NCBI RefSeq assembly: GCF_016595795.1
Contig: NZ_JAENHN010000008.1
Location: 1-64,000, forward strand
DNA length: 64,000 nucleotides
Reading direction: 5' to 3'
From: Clostridium yunnanense
GTDB lineage: Bacteria; Bacillota; Clostridia; Clostridiales; Clostridiaceae
The position numbers and the translations under genes were made by a program. Below the pieces are notes generated by a model. That model worked only from the letters and a program-made list of their open reading frames with translations, was not told the origin of the DNA and did not search any database. Below, piece by piece: positions 55,345 through 64,000 of the stretch. Within the stretch, counting starts at the first letter, position 1. Every line of letters begins with the position of its first letter.

Positions 55345-57015
55345 ATGAAAACAGATATAGAAATAGCTCAAGAAGCGAAAATAGAACCAATAATAAAGAT
55401 AGCAGAAAAGTTAGGGTTAACTGATGATGATATTGAACTTTATGGAAAGTATAAATGTAAAATATCTCTTGATGTTGTTAACAACAAGGAAGAAAATAAA
55501 TTTGGAAAATTAGTGCTTGTCACTGCTATAAACCCAACCCCAGCAGGGGAAGGTAAATCAACTGTTACTGTAGGACTTGGGCAAGCGTTGAATAAGATAG
55601 GGAAAAATGCTGTGATAGCTTTAAGAGAACCTTCATTAGGTCCTGTTTTCGGTATGAAAGGAGGAGCGGCAGGTGGCGGGTACTCACAAGTTGTTCCTAT
55701 GGAAGATATAAATCTTCATTTTACTGGAGATATGCATGCAATAACTACTGCAAATAACTTGCTGTGTGCTGCTATAGATAATCATATCCATCAAGGTAAT
55801 TTATTAAAGATAGATTCTAGAAGAATAATTTTCAAAAGAGTAATGGATATGAATGATAGAGCGTTAAGAGATATAGTGATAGGCATGGGAGGCAAAGCAA
55901 ACGGATTTGTTAGAGAAGATGGATTCATGATAACAGTAGCGTCAGAAATAATGGCTATATTATGTTTGGCGAAAGATTTAAAAGACTTGAAAGAAAGAAT
56001 GGGTAATATACTCGTAGCTTACAATTTAGAAGGGGCGCCTGTTTATGCAAAAGAGATAGGTATACAAGGTGCTATGGCGTTGCTAATGAAAGATGCTATA
56101 AAACCAAATTTAGTTCAAACTTTAGAAAATACACCAGCTATAATACATGGAGGGCCTTTTGCAAACATAGCACATGGGTGTAACTCAATAATTGCAACTA
56201 AAACAGCAATGAAATTAGGCGAGTATACTGTAACTGAAGCTGGTTTTGGAGCAGACTTAGGGGCGGAAAAATTCTTTGATATAAAGTGTAGATATGGTAA
56301 ACTAAAGCCAAATTGTGTAGTTTTAGTAGCAACAATTAGAGCGATAAAACACCATGGCGGAGTTAAGAAAGATAATCTTAATAAAGAAAATATAGAAGCG
56401 GTAGAAAAAGGAATTAAAAATTTAGAAAAACAAGTAGAAAATATTAAGAAGTATGGAGTTCCAGTTATAGTTGCAATAAATAAATTTATTTCAGATACAG
56501 ATGAAGAGATAAGAATTGTAAAAGAGTTTTGTGACTCCATAGATGTTAAGGTATCTCTTACTGAAGTTTGGGAAAAAGGTGGAGAAGGTGGAGTTGACCT
56601 TGCTAAAAAAGTGGTTGAAACAATAGAGTTAGAACAATCAAACTTTAGTCCTATTTATGATTCAGAACTTCAAATTAAGGAAAAGATTAATATTATTGCT
56701 AAAGAAATATATGGAGCAAAAGGTGTGAATTATACCTCAATTGCTCAAAAGCAAATAAAGGAATTAGAAGATTTTAAATTAGATAGGTTACCTATTTGTA
56801 TGGCAAAAACTCAATGTTCACTATCTGACAATCCTTCTTTATTAGGTAGACCGGAAGGGTTTGAAATAACTGTAAGAGAAATAAGAGTATCAAATGGAGC
56901 TGGATTTATTGTAGCATTGACTGGAGATATAATGACTATGCCTGGATTGCCTAAAGTTCCAGCTGCAAATAAGATGGATATCCTTGAAAATGGAGAAATT
57001 GTAGGTTTATTTTAA
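55345..57015 (+). CDS. fhs: Formate-tetrahydrofolate ligase
   Basis: Makes 10-formyl-THF from formate, THF and ATP for one-carbon metabolism and, in acetogens, the Wood-Ljungdahl methyl branch, 556 aa. The P-loop is TPAGEGKST; the family block [17 protein letters not shown] and the end [16 protein letters not shown] are clear. The ATG at 55345 is preferred over an upstream GTG by fit to the usual 556-aa length. It is a single gene ending in a terminator. Confidence 0.97.
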   Translation: MKTDIEIAQEAKIEPIIKIAEKLGLTDDDIELYGKYKCKISLDVVNNKEENKFGKLVLVTAINPTPAGEGKSTVTVGLGQALNKIGKNAVIALREPSLGPVFGMKGGAAGGGYSQVVPMEDINLHFTGDMHAITTANNLLCAAIDNHIHQGNLLKIDSRRIIFKRVMDMNDRALRDIVIGMGGKANGFVREDGFMITVASEIMAILCLAKDLKDLKERMGNILVAYNLEGAPVYAKEIGIQGAMALLMKDAIKPNLVQTLENTPAIIHGGPFANIAHGCNSIIATKTAMKLGEYTVTEAGFGADLGAEKFFDIKCRYGKLKPNCVVLVATIRAIKHHGGVKKDNLNKENIEAVEKGIKNLEKQVENIKKYGVPVIVAINKFISDTDEEIRIVKEFCDSIDVKVSLTEVWEKGGEGGVDLAKKVVETIELEQSNFSPIYDSELQIKEKINIIAKEIYGAKGVNYTSIAQKQIKELEDFKLDRLPICMAKTQCSLSDNPSLLGRPEGFEITVREIRVSNGAGFIVALTGDIMTMPGLPKVPAANKMDILENGEIVGLF

Positions 57016-57043
57016 AAACTAAATTAGAAATTATATTTGAAAT

Positions 57044-57076
57044 CCGCTGATTTAATGTATAAATTCAGCGGACTTT
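57044..57076 (+). terminator. Terminator after fhs
   Basis: CCGCTGATTTA pairs with TAAATTCAGCGG (57059-57071), then CTTTT. Confidence 0.75.
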
Positions 57077-57295
57077 TCAAATAATTAATAAAGAAAATAA
57101 TGTATATAAAATTTGAGCTAACAAACTTCTGAAAAAAGAATATATTCGAATGCTATGAAAATAATAGTTCGAGAATGATAGAAGATTTTCATAAGGCTAC
57201 TATAATTTTAGGTCTACAATATGAAAACTTACTTAAAATTAAAGGGATGTAATTCTAAAAATAAATATTATAATCTTAATATTTATGTTTATACT

Positions 57296-57324
57296 TTGAC
57301 AGAGAATAAACCATGTGATACAAT
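57296..57324 (+). promoter_or_regulatory. Promoter of the DEAD-box gene
   Basis: TTGACA (57296-57301), 17-nt spacer, TACAAT (57319-57324). It predicts a leader of about 200 nt. Confidence 0.8.
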
Positions 57325-57405
57325 AGAGTCTCGTAAGAATTAATATGTTATAACATGTTTTTGGGTTTTTTTTCCGATTTACTTCAAGAGTATAAACGAA
57401 ATTTT

Positions 57406-57463
57406 GGTCGCCTTGAAAAATCCTCTTAGATATGGAAAGGATTTTTTTAGTTCGACCTTTTTT
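57406..57463 (+). terminator. Terminator-like attenuator in the DEAD-box leader
   Basis: An inner stem AAAAATCCT/AGGATTTTT (57416-57424, 57438-57446) ends in T7. An outer stem GGTCG/CGACC (57406-57410, 57453-57457) is followed by a second T-run. Both lie between the promoter and the helicase start. Confidence 0.7.
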
Positions 57464-57529
57464 GGTGCGCAATAAATTATAATACGTAAAATAAATAAAA
57501 AATTAGAATAAGTTAAAAGGAGATACTGA

Positions 57530-59203
57530 ATGGAAAAAATGATATTTAATGAGTTAAATTGCTCAGACGAGATAAAAAAGGCTATAGGTGATATGGGGTT
57601 CACTGAAGCTACACCAATACAAGCGTTAGCTATACCTGTAGTTATGAGTGGGGCTGATATGGTAGGTCAGGCACAAACTGGTACAGGTAAAACAGCTGCT
57701 TTTGGTATACCTACTATAGATAGAATAGATACTTCAAGCAAGGATTTACAAGTGTTAGTTTTATGCCCAACTAGAGAACTTGCTGTTCAAGTTGGTGAAG
57801 AATTTGAGAAACTTGCAAAATACAAAAGAGGCTTAAATGTATTAGCAGTTTATGGTGGAGACTCAATGGAAAGGCAGATAAGAGGCCTTAAAAGAGGAAG
57901 CCAAATAGTTGTTGGTACGCCTGGAAGAGTTATGGATCATATGAGAAGAGGAACTATAAAGATGAATGCTTTAAAAGTTCTTATATTAGATGAAGCTGAT
58001 GAAATGCTTAATATGGGATTCAGAGATGATATAGAAGAAATATTATCAACTATAGAACAACCAGTTCAAAAACTTTTATTCTCAGCTACTATGAAAAGAT
58101 CTATACTAGATATAGTTAAGAAACACTTAAAGAACCCTGAAATGGTGAAGATAGAGAATAAGGAGATTACAACTCCAAACATAGCTCAAATGTATGTTGA
58201 AGTTAAAGAACAAGATAAAGTGGAAGTAATGACAAGACTTATTGATATGTACAATCCAAAGCTTTCTTTAATATTCTGTAATACTAAGAGTAAAGTTGAT
58301 GAAATTGAAGAAAAACTTCTAAACAAAGGGTACAATATCAGCAAGATACACGGAGATATGAAGCAATCTGTAAGAAGTAGTGTTATACAAAGATTTAAGC
58401 AAGGAAGCATCAAAATACTTATAGCTACAGATGTTGCTGCTAGAGGTTTAGACATAGATGATGTGGAAATGGTATTTAACTTTGATGTTCCACAACATGA
58501 AGAACACTATGTTCATAGAATTGGTAGAACAGGAAGAGCAGGTAGAGAAGGAAGAGCCTTCACTATGGTAACTGGAAGACAGATGAGAGATCTTAGAGAC
58601 ATCATGACCTATACAAAGAAAAAAATGAAGCTTCATAATATACCTACATTAAAGGATGTAAGAAAAGTTAAGATTCAAAAGTTTGTAGATATGCTTCAAG
58701 AAGACATGAAGAATGATGAATATAAGAAATATGTAGCTATTGTTGAAAAGATGCTAGAACAAGGCCATGACGCTAAGGATGTAGCAGCTGCATTACTACA
58801 AAGAGAACTTAACTTTACTGAAAGAGACGATGTAGATATGAATCCAGCATCATCTAGAGATGAAAGTGCAAGAAGAAGCGGAAGAAATGACAGAAGTGAA
58901 AGAGGCGGAAGAGAATTCAGCCAAAGTAGAGAAGAAGGTATGGTTAGAATGTTTGTCAACATCGGAAGAGACAAAAATCTAAAGCCAGAACATCTTGTGA
59001 GAGCTATAGCTAGTGAAGTTGGTATACCAGGTAGAAGTATAGGAGCTATAGATATATATGAAAAATACACATTTGTTGAAGTGCCTGAGCAATATTCAAA
59101 TGATGTAATAGATGTAATGAACAAGGTTAAGATTAACGGAGTAAGAGTTAATGTAGAAGTAGCTCAAAAAAAAGGAACTAAGAAAAGAAGAGACTTCAGC
59201 TAA
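57530..59203 (+). CDS. DEAD-box RNA helicase with DbpA-type RNA-binding domain
   Basis: ATP-dependent RNA helicase for RNA remodelling, 557 aa. Q-motif and Walker A (AQTGTGKTAAF), DEAD box (LILDEADEM), SAT, and motif VI (HRIGRTGRAGREG) are intact. A basic Ser/Arg/Gly linker (about 430-465) is followed by a DbpA-like RNA-binding domain (about 470-550, with MVRMFVNIGRDKNLKPEHL). Such proteins help ribosome biogenesis and cold growth. The leader carries a terminator, so expression is probably attenuated. AAAAGGAG precedes the ATG. Confidence 0.95.
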   Translation: MEKMIFNELNCSDEIKKAIGDMGFTEATPIQALAIPVVMSGADMVGQAQTGTGKTAAFGIPTIDRIDTSSKDLQVLVLCPTRELAVQVGEEFEKLAKYKRGLNVLAVYGGDSMERQIRGLKRGSQIVVGTPGRVMDHMRRGTIKMNALKVLILDEADEMLNMGFRDDIEEILSTIEQPVQKLLFSATMKRSILDIVKKHLKNPEMVKIENKEITTPNIAQMYVEVKEQDKVEVMTRLIDMYNPKLSLIFCNTKSKVDEIEEKLLNKGYNISKIHGDMKQSVRSSVIQRFKQGSIKILIATDVAARGLDIDDVEMVFNFDVPQHEEHYVHRIGRTGRAGREGRAFTMVTGRQMRDLRDIMTYTKKKMKLHNIPTLKDVRKVKIQKFVDMLQEDMKNDEYKKYVAIVEKMLEQGHDAKDVAAALLQRELNFTERDDVDMNPASSRDESARRSGRNDRSERGGREFSQSREEGMVRMFVNIGRDKNLKPEHLVRAIASEVGIPGRSIGAIDIYEKYTFVEVPEQYSNDVIDVMNKVKINGVRVNVEVAQKKGTKKRRDFS

Positions 59204-59314
59204 AGATTGATAAAAACTTGACAAATAAAATTTAATTGCTAAAATTATATTGATATTTATACAACACATTTTGAAACTAACCAAATGTGCAGTTAAATAG
59301 AATAAAACATCAAT

Positions 59315-59340
59315 GAGCAGCTTCAAAAGCTGCTTTTAAT
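59315..59340 (+). terminator. Terminator after the DEAD-box gene
   Basis: AGCAGCTT (59316-59323) pairs with AAGCTGCT (59327-59334), then TTT. Confidence 0.8.
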
Positions 59341-59364
59341 TGTATTAGTTGGAGGATTATTATT

Positions 59365-60144
59365 ATGATCTTATTAGTAGATGTTGGTAATACTAATATA
59401 GTTTTGGGAGTTTACGACAATGACAAGTATATGATGAGCTGGAGAATATCAACAGATCCAAAGAAAACGTCTGATGAATATGGCATACAAGTAAGAGCAT
59501 TATTTTCCCAAAATAACTTAGATATTAAGGACATAGAAGGAATAATAATTTCATCTGTTGTTCCGAATATAATGTATTCATTTGAACATATGGTTAGAAA
59601 ATGTTTCAATATGGATCCAATAATAGTAGGGCCAGGGATAAAAACAGGTATAAATATAAAGTATGATAATCCGAAAGAAGTCGGTGCAGATAGAATAGTT
59701 AATGCTGTTGCTGCGTATGAAATGTATAAGCGAAGCACAATAATTATAGATTTTGGTACTGCGACTACTTTTTGTGCTATATCCAAGAATGGTAACTATC
59801 TTGGGGGAAATATAGTTCCAGGAATAAGAATTTCATCTGATGCTCTGTTTGAGAGAGCAGCTAAGCTTCCTAGGGTAGAACTTGAAAAACCAGATACACT
59901 AATATGCAAAAATACAGTCACAAGTATGCAAGCTGGTATAATATATGGATATACTGGGCAAGTTGAATATATTATTAAAAAGATGAAAGAGGAAATGAAG
60001 GAACTTGGAGAAGATGAACCATTCGTATTAGCTACAGGTGGTTTAGCTAATTTAATTGCTAGAGAAACGGATCAAATAGATAAAGTTAATTCAAAATTGA
60101 CTTTAGAAGGACTTAAGATAATTTATTATAAGAATAAAGAATAG
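59365..60144 (+). CDS. coaX: Type III pantothenate kinase
   Basis: First step of coenzyme A synthesis, pantothenate to 4-phosphopantothenate, 259 aa. ASKHA-fold motifs [29 protein letters not shown] and [12 protein letters not shown] are all present. TTGGAGG precedes the ATG. dus follows 16 nt later. Confidence 0.97.
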   Translation: MILLVDVGNTNIVLGVYDNDKYMMSWRISTDPKKTSDEYGIQVRALFSQNNLDIKDIEGIIISSVVPNIMYSFEHMVRKCFNMDPIIVGPGIKTGINIKYDNPKEVGADRIVNAVAAYEMYKRSTIIIDFGTATTFCAISKNGNYLGGNIVPGIRISSDALFERAAKLPRVELEKPDTLICKNTVTSMQAGIIYGYTGQVEYIIKKMKEEMKELGEDEPFVLATGGLANLIARETDQIDKVNSKLTLEGLKIIYYKNKE

Positions 60145-60160
60145 AAGATGGTATACTCTA

Positions 60161-61138
60161 ATGAATATTGGCAATGTAATTTTAGAAAATAGTGTTTTTT
60201 TAGCTCCTATGGCAGGGGTTACTGATATTTCCTTTAGAGGTCTATGCAAGAAAATGGGATGCTCTCTTGTCTACACTGAGATGGTAAGTAGTAAAGCGCT
60301 TTATTATGGAAGTGATAATACTGAACAGCTTCTACGAGTTTCTGAGGAAGAAAAGCCAGTAGCTGTACAGATATTTGGTAATGATCCGGAAGTTATGGCT
60401 GAAATTACTGAGCGTTATTTTAATAATAATGATGATATTTGTATAGTTGATATTAATATGGGATGTCCTGCCCCAAAGATAGTTAAAAATGGTGAAGGTT
60501 CTGCACTTATGAAGAATCCAAGCCTTGCTTATGATATAGTTAAGGCTGTAAAAAGTGTTTCTAATAAACCAGTAACTGTTAAGTTTAGAAAAGGCTTTGA
60601 TAAAGATGATATTAATGCAGTTTACTTTGCTAAAACAATAGAATCAGCAGGGGCTGATGCTATAGCAGTTCATGGTAGAACTAGAGAACAAATGTATGAA
60701 GGTAAGGCTGATTGGGATATAATAAGACAAGTGAAACAATCTGTTAATATACCAGTGATAGGTAATGGAGATATAGTAACTGCAGATGATGCTAAAAATA
60801 TGATATCAATGACTAACTGTGATGGAATAATGATAGCAAGAGGAAGCATGGGGAATCCGTGGATTTTTAAACAGATTACTGACATGATGAATGGAATAGA
60901 GGTTTTGGAACCTACTCCTTCTGAAAAAATTGATATGTGTTTGGAGCATTACGATCTGGCTTTAAAGTATGACGGAGAACGGAAAGCTTTAAGAGAGATG
61001 AGAAAACATATTGCTTGGTACATAAAAGGTTTAAAGAACTGCACAGAAATTAAAAATATTATTAATACAGAAGATGATGTAAATTCTGTTATAAGAATAT
61101 TGAGGGAATATAAAATAAATTTAATTAATGAATTTTGA
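60161..61138 (+). CDS. dus: tRNA-dihydrouridine synthase
   Basis: FMN enzyme that reduces uridines in the tRNA D-loop, 325 aa. LAPMAGVTDISFRGL, catalytic Cys in DINMGCPAPKIVK, and GNGDIVTADDAKN of the FMN site. It is the DusB type common in Firmicutes. The ribosome binding site is weak; translation may depend on coupling with coaX. Confidence 0.95.
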   Translation: MNIGNVILENSVFLAPMAGVTDISFRGLCKKMGCSLVYTEMVSSKALYYGSDNTEQLLRVSEEEKPVAVQIFGNDPEVMAEITERYFNNNDDICIVDINMGCPAPKIVKNGEGSALMKNPSLAYDIVKAVKSVSNKPVTVKFRKGFDKDDINAVYFAKTIESAGADAIAVHGRTREQMYEGKADWDIIRQVKQSVNIPVIGNGDIVTADDAKNMISMTNCDGIMIARGSMGNPWIFKQITDMMNGIEVLEPTPSEKIDMCLEHYDLALKYDGERKALREMRKHIAWYIKGLKNCTEIKNIINTEDDVNSVIRILREYKINLINEF

Positions 61139-61236
61139 TACAGCATTTTATGATAAATTAATGAATAAATATATGGTATAACAATATACTAAAAAGACAA
61201 TAATGAGAAAAGTCATAAATTTTAAATTAGTACATG

Positions 61237-61294
61237 AGACTTGCTATTTTTCTGCACCATATGTTTTATGTATGGTCATTAAAATAGCAAGTCT
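61237..61294. terminator. Large hairpin after dus
   Basis: AGACTTGCTATTTT (61237-61250) pairs perfectly with AAAATAGCAAGTCT (61281-61294); inner ACCATA/TATGGT stem. No clear U-tract on the plus strand, so the terminator role is uncertain. Confidence 0.5.
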
Positions 61295-61415
61295 TAAATA
61301 ATAAGTTGCAATAAAAGATTTATAATGACAACTTAATCTATAAAACGTTTGCAAAAAAACTTGTTAAATTATTTATTAGCTTTCTTTAGATTTTAATATT
61401 TATTTAATAACGATA

Positions 61416-61444
61416 TTGACATTAGCTAATATAGGTTTTATAAT
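61416..61444 (+). promoter_or_regulatory. greA promoter P1
   Basis: Perfect TTGACA and TATAAT, 17-nt spacer. Confidence 0.85.
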
Positions 61445-61455
61445 ATGAAAAATAA

Positions 61456-61484
61456 TTGACAGTTTAAGGAAGGCAGCATATAAC
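61456..61484 (+). promoter_or_regulatory. greA promoter P2
   Basis: TTGACA (61456-61461), 17-nt spacer, TATAAC (61479-61484), 40 nt downstream of P1. Confidence 0.75.
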
Positions 61485-61552
61485 AAATTTATATGAAATT
61501 TTGTTAAAATATGATATATTATAATAGTATGACTGTTGAAGGGGAGAAAAAA

Positions 61553-62035
61553 ATGAGCGAAGTTAAGAAGTATATGATGACTTATGAAGGAGTCAAAAAG
61601 CTAGAGGATGAACTAGAATTTTTAAAAACAGTTAAAAGAAAAGAAATAACTGAAAAGATAAAAGTTGCATTAGGTTATGGAGATTTAAGTGAAAACTCAG
61701 AGTATGACGAAGCTAAAAATGAACAAGCTTTTACAGAAGGCAGAATAATACAACTTGAAAATATGTTAAAAAATGCAGTTGTTGTAGATGAATCAGAAAT
61801 ATCAACAGATACAGTTACAATAGGGTCTATTGTTAAAGTAAAAGATTATGACTTCGATGAAGAGGTTGAATATATAATTGTTGGTTCAGCTGAAGCAGAT
61901 CCAATGGAAAGTAAAATTTCAAACGAATCACCTGTAGGAAGTGCTTTAATGGGCAAAAAAGTAGGCGATATAGTAGAAGCAGTTGTTCCATCAGGTGTGA
62001 GCAAGTTTGAAGTATTAGGAATAAGAAGAGATTAA
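61553..62035 (+). CDS. greA: Transcription elongation factor GreA
   Basis: Rescues backtracked RNA polymerase by stimulating transcript cleavage, 160 aa. The N-terminal coiled coil has the acidic tip region [14 protein letters not shown]; the C-terminal FKBP-like domain ends in [13 protein letters not shown]. The ATG at 61553 follows AAGGGGAG; 14 upstream in-frame codons are not used. lysS starts 14 nt downstream. Confidence 0.97.
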   Translation: MSEVKKYMMTYEGVKKLEDELEFLKTVKRKEITEKIKVALGYGDLSENSEYDEAKNEQAFTEGRIIQLENMLKNAVVVDESEISTDTVTIGSIVKVKDYDFDEEVEYIIVGSAEADPMESKISNESPVGSALMGKKVGDIVEAVVPSGVSKFEVLGIRRD

Positions 62036-62049
62036 CGGAGGGATTTTTA

Positions 62050-63552
62050 ATGTCAAATGAGGAAATGAGTATAAACCAGTTAGAGGCTCAATTTAATGAG
62101 CAAGAAAGATTAAGAAGACAGAAACTCTTAGATCTACAAGAAGCAGGTAAGGACCCATTTGATGTTTATAAAGTTGAAAGAAGTCATTCATCAGTTGAAG
62201 TGAAAGACAATTTTGAGACATTAGAAGGAAAAATTGTTAAAGTAGCCGGAAGACTTATGTCTAAAAGAGGTCAAGGTAAGGTTATATTTTCAGATATTCA
62301 TGATAGAGATGGTAAGCTTCAACTATTTATAAAGATTGATGAGGTTGGAGAAGAAGCTCTAAAAGAATACAAAACACACGATCTTGGGGATTGGATATGG
62401 GCAGAAGGTGAAGTGTTTAAAACAAAAGCTGGAGAAGTTTCAGTTAAGGTTTCAACATTTAAATTAATTTGCAAATCATTAAAACCATTACCAGAAAAGT
62501 GGCATGGATTAAAAGATCCAGATTTAAGATATAGACAAAGAGAAGTAGATGTTATAACAAATCCAGAAGTAAAGGATACTTTTATTAAGAGAACAAAGAT
62601 TATAAAGGAAATTAGAAATTTCTTAGATAATAGAGGATTCTTAGAAATAGAAACTCCTATACTTTCACCTATAGCAGGCGGAGCAGCTGCAAGACCTTTC
62701 ATAACACATCATAATGCTTTAGATATTGATATGTATTTAAGAATAGCTACTGAGCTTTACTTAAAGAGATGTATAGTTGCAGGTTTTGAAAAAGTATATG
62801 ATATGGGTAAAAACTTTAGAAATGAAGGAATAGATGTAAGACATAATCCTGAATTTACTATGATTGAACTTTATGAAGCATACTCAGATTATAACGATAT
62901 GATGGAAATCACTGAAAACTTAATCTCTACTGTATGTGAAAAAATTCATGGTACAACTAAAGTAACATATCAAGGAACTGAAATAGACTTTAAAGCACCA
63001 TGGAGAAGAATTACTATGGTTGATGCTGTTAAAGAATATGCAGGTGTAGATTTCAATAATATTGCAAGTGATGAAGAAGCTCAAGCAATTGCAAAAGAAA
63101 AGCATCTTGAGTTTAAAAAAGATATGAAGAATGTAACAAAAGGCGAAGTGTTAAATATGTTATTTGAAGAATATGCAGAAGAGCATATGATGCAACCAAC
63201 ATTTATTACTGATTATCCAGTTGAAATCTCTCCTTTAACAAAGAAGAAGAGAGGAAATGAAGCCTTTACAGAAAGATTTGAAGGTTTTGTATATGGAAGA
63301 GAAATATGTAACGCATACTCTGAACTTAATGATCCAATAGTTCAAAGACAAAGATTTGAACAACAAGCTAAGGAAAGAGAGCTTGGAGATGACGAAGCAT
63401 ATGTAATTGATGAAGAATTTATGAGTGCACTTGAGACTGGTATGCCTCCTACAGGTGGATTAGGTATAGGAATCGATAGAATAATAATGTTCTTAACAGA
63501 TTCTGCGTCTATAAGAGATGTACTTTTATTCCCAACAATGAAACCACTATAA
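62050..63552 (+). CDS. lysS: Lysyl-tRNA synthetase, class II
   Basis: Charges tRNA-Lys, 500 aa. An N-terminal OB fold (about 55-160, [19 protein letters not shown]) precedes the class II core: motif 2 region [20 protein letters not shown], and motif 3 [28 protein letters not shown] lies before the ATG. It is co-transcribed with greA, as in other Firmicutes. Confidence 0.98.
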   Translation: MSNEEMSINQLEAQFNEQERLRRQKLLDLQEAGKDPFDVYKVERSHSSVEVKDNFETLEGKIVKVAGRLMSKRGQGKVIFSDIHDRDGKLQLFIKIDEVGEEALKEYKTHDLGDWIWAEGEVFKTKAGEVSVKVSTFKLICKSLKPLPEKWHGLKDPDLRYRQREVDVITNPEVKDTFIKRTKIIKEIRNFLDNRGFLEIETPILSPIAGGAAARPFITHHNALDIDMYLRIATELYLKRCIVAGFEKVYDMGKNFRNEGIDVRHNPEFTMIELYEAYSDYNDMMEITENLISTVCEKIHGTTKVTYQGTEIDFKAPWRRITMVDAVKEYAGVDFNNIASDEEAQAIAKEKHLEFKKDMKNVTKGEVLNMLFEEYAEEHMMQPTFITDYPVEISPLTKKKRGNEAFTERFEGFVYGREICNAYSELNDPIVQRQRFEQQAKERELGDDEAYVIDEEFMSALETGMPPTGGLGIGIDRIIMFLTDSASIRDVLLFPTMKPL

Positions 63553-63562
63553 GAATAAAAAT

Positions 63563-63598
63563 AACCTTGCTTAAGTTTTATTTAAGCAAGGTTTTATT
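63563..63598 (+). terminator. Terminator after lysS
   Basis: AACCTTGCTTAA (63563-63574) pairs perfectly with TTAAGCAAGGTT (63582-63593), then a T-rich tail. Confidence 0.88.
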
Positions 63599-63704
63599 TA
63601 TTCTTTGGTAATTTGTAATTTCATAAAAATATGGCTTTTTGATACTTTCTTGAGCTCATAAAATATAAGTTTAAAAAGTGCAAAAAAAAAAAATAAAAAA
63701 GTAC

Positions 63705-63732
63705 TTGCAAAGTTTTTATAAGATGCTATAAT
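63705..63732 (+). promoter_or_regulatory. Promoter of tRNA-Asn
   Basis: TTGCAA (63705-63710), 16-nt spacer, TATAAT (63727-63732). Confidence 0.75.
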
Positions 63733-63749
63733 ATTATTTGTAATGACGT

Positions 63750-63824
63750 TCCGCGATAGCTCAATGGTGGAGCACTCGGCTGTTAACCGATAGGTTGGAG
63801 GTTCGAGCCCTCTTCGCGGAGCCA
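63750..63824 (+). tRNA. tRNA-Asn (GTT)
   Basis: 75 nt with encoded CCA. Acceptor TCCGCGA/TCGCGGA, anticodon loop CTGTTAA, discriminator G, as expected for Asn. Confidence 0.96.
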
Positions 63825-63841
63825 TTTTTATTTTGTACATT

Positions 63842-63869
63842 AACCTCATGCTATGCATGAGGTTTTATT
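63842..63869 (+). terminator. Terminator after tRNA-Asn
   Basis: AACCTCATGC (63842-63851) pairs perfectly with GCATGAGGTT (63855-63864), then TTATTATTTTA. Confidence 0.8.
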
Positions 63870-64000
63870 ATTTTATTGTAACAATATAAGGACTGAGCTA
63901 GGAATCTCATAAGAATTGAATTATGAAAACTTAAGTTGGAATTTTATATAAAATCTTTATTTCAATATGCATCATGAAGGGTTTTTATATTTTTCTTGAC

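Noticed and set aside
61193-61300. ORF of 32 codons across the hairpin after dus
   Set aside because: No ribosome binding site; most of it is the hairpin sequence.
63995-64000. TTGAC at the right edge as the -35 of a downstream rRNA or tRNA operon
   Set aside because: Plausible because lysS and tRNA-Asn often precede rRNA genes, but the window ends before any -10 or gene can be seen.

Overview
The window is AT-rich chromosomal DNA of a spore-forming, low-GC Firmicute, most likely a member of Clostridium sensu stricto. The evidence is the gene content and order. spoVG-glmU-prs, pth-mfd-prsA-spoVT-spoVB-mazG-hup-rqcP-yabP-yabQ-divIC-S1, spoIIE-tilS-hpt-ftsH and coaX-dus-greA-lysS form the core block known from clostridial chromosomes. 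Strong purine-rich ribosome binding sites, frequent TTG/GTG starts and sporulation-type promoters fit this. No prophage, insertion sequence or CRISPR array was found.

Left part (1-27,000) is accessory and housekeeping, with genes on both strands. It holds a sigI-rsgI sigma/anti-sigma pair, divergent from a secreted DUF5667 protein; both directions carry a matching SigI-type promoter. Next come asnS behind a T-box, a cytochrome b5-like protein, a phosphoesterase, an M24 peptidase, a small Spo0E-like protein and a deoB-punA nucleoside operon. A large SPFH/flotillin-like protein and a Nudix hydrolase follow. A heterodimeric ABC exporter lies behind a 34-residue leader peptide and two intrinsic terminators, which looks like ribosome-mediated attenuation. 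The rest of this part holds a YdcF-like protein, a coiled-coil protein, a GH13 enzyme, murC, two adjacent papain-fold hydrolases and an HD-GYP protein.

Middle part (27,300-47,000) is almost entirely rightward: purR, spoVG (clear SigH promoter), glmU, prs, a two-component system with a catalytically substituted HtrA-like protein, then pth, mfd, prsA, spoVT, spoVB (start site inside a perfect hairpin), mazG, hup, rqcP, yabPQ (SigE-like promoter), divIC and an S1-domain protein.

Right part (47,100-64,000) opens with seven tRNA genes made by tandem duplication (Leu-fMet-Met-Leu-fMet-Met-Leu), then a small ORF, spoIIE with a Spo0A-type wide-spacer promoter, tilS, hpt, ftsH, fhs, a DEAD-box helicase with an attenuator-like leader, coaX, dus, greA (two tandem promoters), lysS and tRNA-Asn.

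The genes join cell-wall precursor supply (glmU, murC, spoVB), purine and PRPP metabolism (purR, prs, hpt, punA, deoB), translation quality control (pth, rqcP, tilS, asnS, lysS) and entry into sporulation (spoVG, spoIIE, spoVT, yabPQ). All functional names are from motif recognition by eye; no database search was run.
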